Shown here piece by piece: positions 62,501 to 64,000 of a DNA stretch of 64,000 bases (position 1 is the first letter of the stretch; each line of letters begins with the position of its first letter). The notes under the pieces were generated by a model. That model was not told where the DNA came from, made no database searches, and saw nothing but the letters and a program-made list of their open reading frames with translations. The DNA is taken from assembly GCA_963706555.1 (NCBI GenBank), contig OY970164.1, forward strand, positions 2,852,001 through 2,916,000. Direction: 5' to 3'. Both the position numbers and the translations under genes were made by a program. The DNA comes from Bog-473 sp963706555 (GTDB taxonomy: Bacteria > Actinomycetota > Acidimicrobiia > Acidimicrobiales > RAAP-2).

Positions 62501-63985
62501 GTGACGCAGGGAAAAGCGATGGGTCGCGTCCTCGACGATGTGGTGGCGCTGGATCCCGAGCGCACCGCCCTCATCATCGGCGGCGTCGCCACGAGCTACG
62601 CAGCCCTTGCGCGCGCGGTCGTCGATGCTGCCGCTGGACTGGCCGCCGCCGGTGTCGAGCGGGGGTGGCGCATCCCGCTGGTCGATGACGCCAGCGTGCT
62701 CGCCGTCGCGTCCCTCATCGGCGCCACACGGGTGGGAGCGTCAACCGCGCTCATGAACCCGCGATTGACGGGTGGAGAATTGGCCGTCCTCATGCAAGCG
62801 GCCGGGACGGCGACGGCCGGTGTGGCCGGAGCCGGCTACTCGCAGGTCGCGCGGGAGGCGGGCATCGATCCCGTCCTCGGTGCGGGCCAGCTCCTCAGCG
62901 GACCGGGGGCCGTGCCGGGGAGCCAGAGCGAGCCGGAGCCGGGCGACGATGCGGTGGTGCTGTTCACGAGCGGGACCACCGGGACACCGAAGGCGGTGCC
63001 GCTCACCCACGGCGTCGTGGTGCCGCGGATAACTGCGTTCGCTCCCGAGGTGGAGGCCGTCCCAGCGGTGTCGATCATGTCGGTCCCGCTGGTGCACATC
63101 GGCGGGATGCTGGGCCTGTTGGTGGCGCTGGCGAAGGGATCGACCACCGTGGTCCTGACTCGATTCGATGCCGGGGAATGGTTGTCCCTGGTGGAGCGCC
63201 ACGGCGTCACCACGGCGTTCCTGGTGCCGACGATGCTCTACAGGATTCTGGAGCACCCGAACTTCGCGACGACTGATCTCAGCTCACTGGCGAGCCTCTC
63301 CTACGGGGCCGCCCCGGCGACGCCCGAGCTGATCCGGCGGACCATGGACGCTCTCCCCGGCGTGGGCTTGATGAACACGTTCGGCCAGACCGAGACCATG
63401 GGTTCCATCACTGCGCTCGGTCCGGGCGATCATCCGCCCGAGCGTCTGGCCTCGGTGGGCAAGCCGCTCCCGGGGGTCGTGGTCCGAATCGTCCACCCCA
63501 CAACCGGTGAAGATGTGGAGACGGGGACGGTGGGCGAGCTCTGGGTGCGCAGCGACGCGGCCGTCGTGCCGTCTGCCCCCTCCGAGGACGGCTCGACACC
63601 GGCCGGTTGGTTCCGCACCGGTGACATGGTCTCGGCCGACGAGGAGGGCTACCTCTTCCCCTCGGGGCGCATGTCGGACACCATCAACCGGGGAGGGGAG
63701 AAGTTTGCCCCCTCCGAGGTCGAAGAGGCGGTGCGGGCCCATCCGGCCGTCCGCGACGTGGCTGCCGTCGGCGTCGTCGATCCCGAAATGGGTCACCGGG
63801 TCGGCGTGGCGGTCGTCGTCAGTGAGCCGGTCGACATCGATGCACTGCGCGCCTTCTCCCGGGGGCGCATTGCCAATTTCAAGCTGCCCGAGCTGCTCTT
63901 GATCGTGGACGAGTTGCCGCTCACCGACTTCGGGAAGGTCGACCGAAAGGATCTGCGCACCAGATTTGCGGCAGAGGCGACGTAG
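62501..63985 (+). CDS. AMP-forming acyl-CoA synthetase
   Basis: 494 residues. P-loop LFTSGTTGTPKAVPLTH, A5 motif NTFGQTETMG, hinge/adenylate motif GWFRTGDMVSADEEGYLFPSGRMSDTINRGGEKFAPSEVEEAV, and the catalytic Lys near the C-terminus in LPLTDFGKVDRKDL. GTG at 62501 follows GGGGGAGATGCA. It would activate a carboxylic acid for the beta-oxidation enzymes next to it. Confidence 0.95.
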   Translation: MTQGKAMGRVLDDVVALDPERTALIIGGVATSYAALARAVVDAAAGLAAAGVERGWRIPLVDDASVLAVASLIGATRVGASTALMNPRLTGGELAVLMQAAGTATAGVAGAGYSQVAREAGIDPVLGAGQLLSGPGAVPGSQSEPEPGDDAVVLFTSGTTGTPKAVPLTHGVVVPRITAFAPEVEAVPAVSIMSVPLVHIGGMLGLLVALAKGSTTVVLTRFDAGEWLSLVERHGVTTAFLVPTMLYRILEHPNFATTDLSSLASLSYGAAPATPELIRRTMDALPGVGLMNTFGQTETMGSITALGPGDHPPERLASVGKPLPGVVVRIVHPTTGEDVETGTVGELWVRSDAAVVPSAPSEDGSTPAGWFRTGDMVSADEEGYLFPSGRMSDTINRGGEKFAPSEVEEAVRAHPAVRDVAAVGVVDPEMGHRVGVAVVVSEPVDIDALRAFSRGRIANFKLPELLLIVDELPLTDFGKVDRKDLRTRFAAEAT

Positions 63986-64000
63986 GGCTGAGCCCCTTGG

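Overview
The window is high-GC DNA with many GTG starts, mycothiol-type enzymes, a probable F420-dependent oxidoreductase, class III CoA-transferases and several genes whose start codon lies 6-9 bases after a -10 box (leaderless transcripts). This fits an actinobacterium, perhaps a member of the Acidimicrobiia or a relative. The species cannot be named from the sequence. There is no rRNA and no CRISPR array; one tRNA gene is present.

Layout. (1) 1-3.6 kb: a fatty acyl-CoA reductase/HAD fusion running off the left edge, divergent from a TetR regulator, then a small membrane protein. (2) 3.7-23.9 kb: a 20.2-kb integrative island. It is inserted at tRNA-Val(CAC) and bounded by a perfect 44-bp direct repeat of the 3' part of the tRNA. 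It carries a tyrosine integrase, an AbiEi/AbiEii toxin-antitoxin pair, an excisionase-like HTH gene with iterons, an IS21-family element, a 5'-truncated Rhs gene, two further orphan Rhs toxin tips (three tips in all, each followed by a candidate immunity gene), an internal XerC-like recombinase, a G1 (eqolisin)-like peptidase, and a DUF4062 gene behind an HTH regulator. (3) 24-36 kb: chromosomal housekeeping and hypothetical genes, including two VOC proteins, an ArsR/SRPBCC pair, a large YfhO-like membrane protein, a solute-binding protein, an aldo/keto reductase, a PIG-L deacetylase and a Gfo/Idh/MocA oxidoreductase. (4) 36.6-64 kb: a catabolic region with two P450s, three class III CoA-transferases (one double length), a branched-chain-amino-acid-type ABC importer with fused permeases and its binding protein, an NDMA-type alcohol dehydrogenase, an SDR, an LLM flavin oxidoreductase, two SnoaL-like proteins, a hotdog protein, a divergent crotonase, two divergently transcribed acyl-CoA dehydrogenases and an acyl-CoA synthetase.

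How the genes may work together. In the island, the integrase and HTH/Xis gene would drive integration and excision. The AbiE pair would stabilise the element. The three Rhs tips share an identical-length 123-bp junction and look like interchangeable toxin cassettes with their own immunity genes. In the right half, an organic acid or alcohol could be imported, hydroxylated by P450, oxidised by ADH and SDR, activated to a CoA ester and shortened by beta-oxidation-like steps. The substrate cannot be told from sequence. Several enzymes there lack canonical catalytic residues (two CoA-transferase domains, the crotonase, one acyl-CoA dehydrogenase), which suggests heteromeric or repurposed enzymes.
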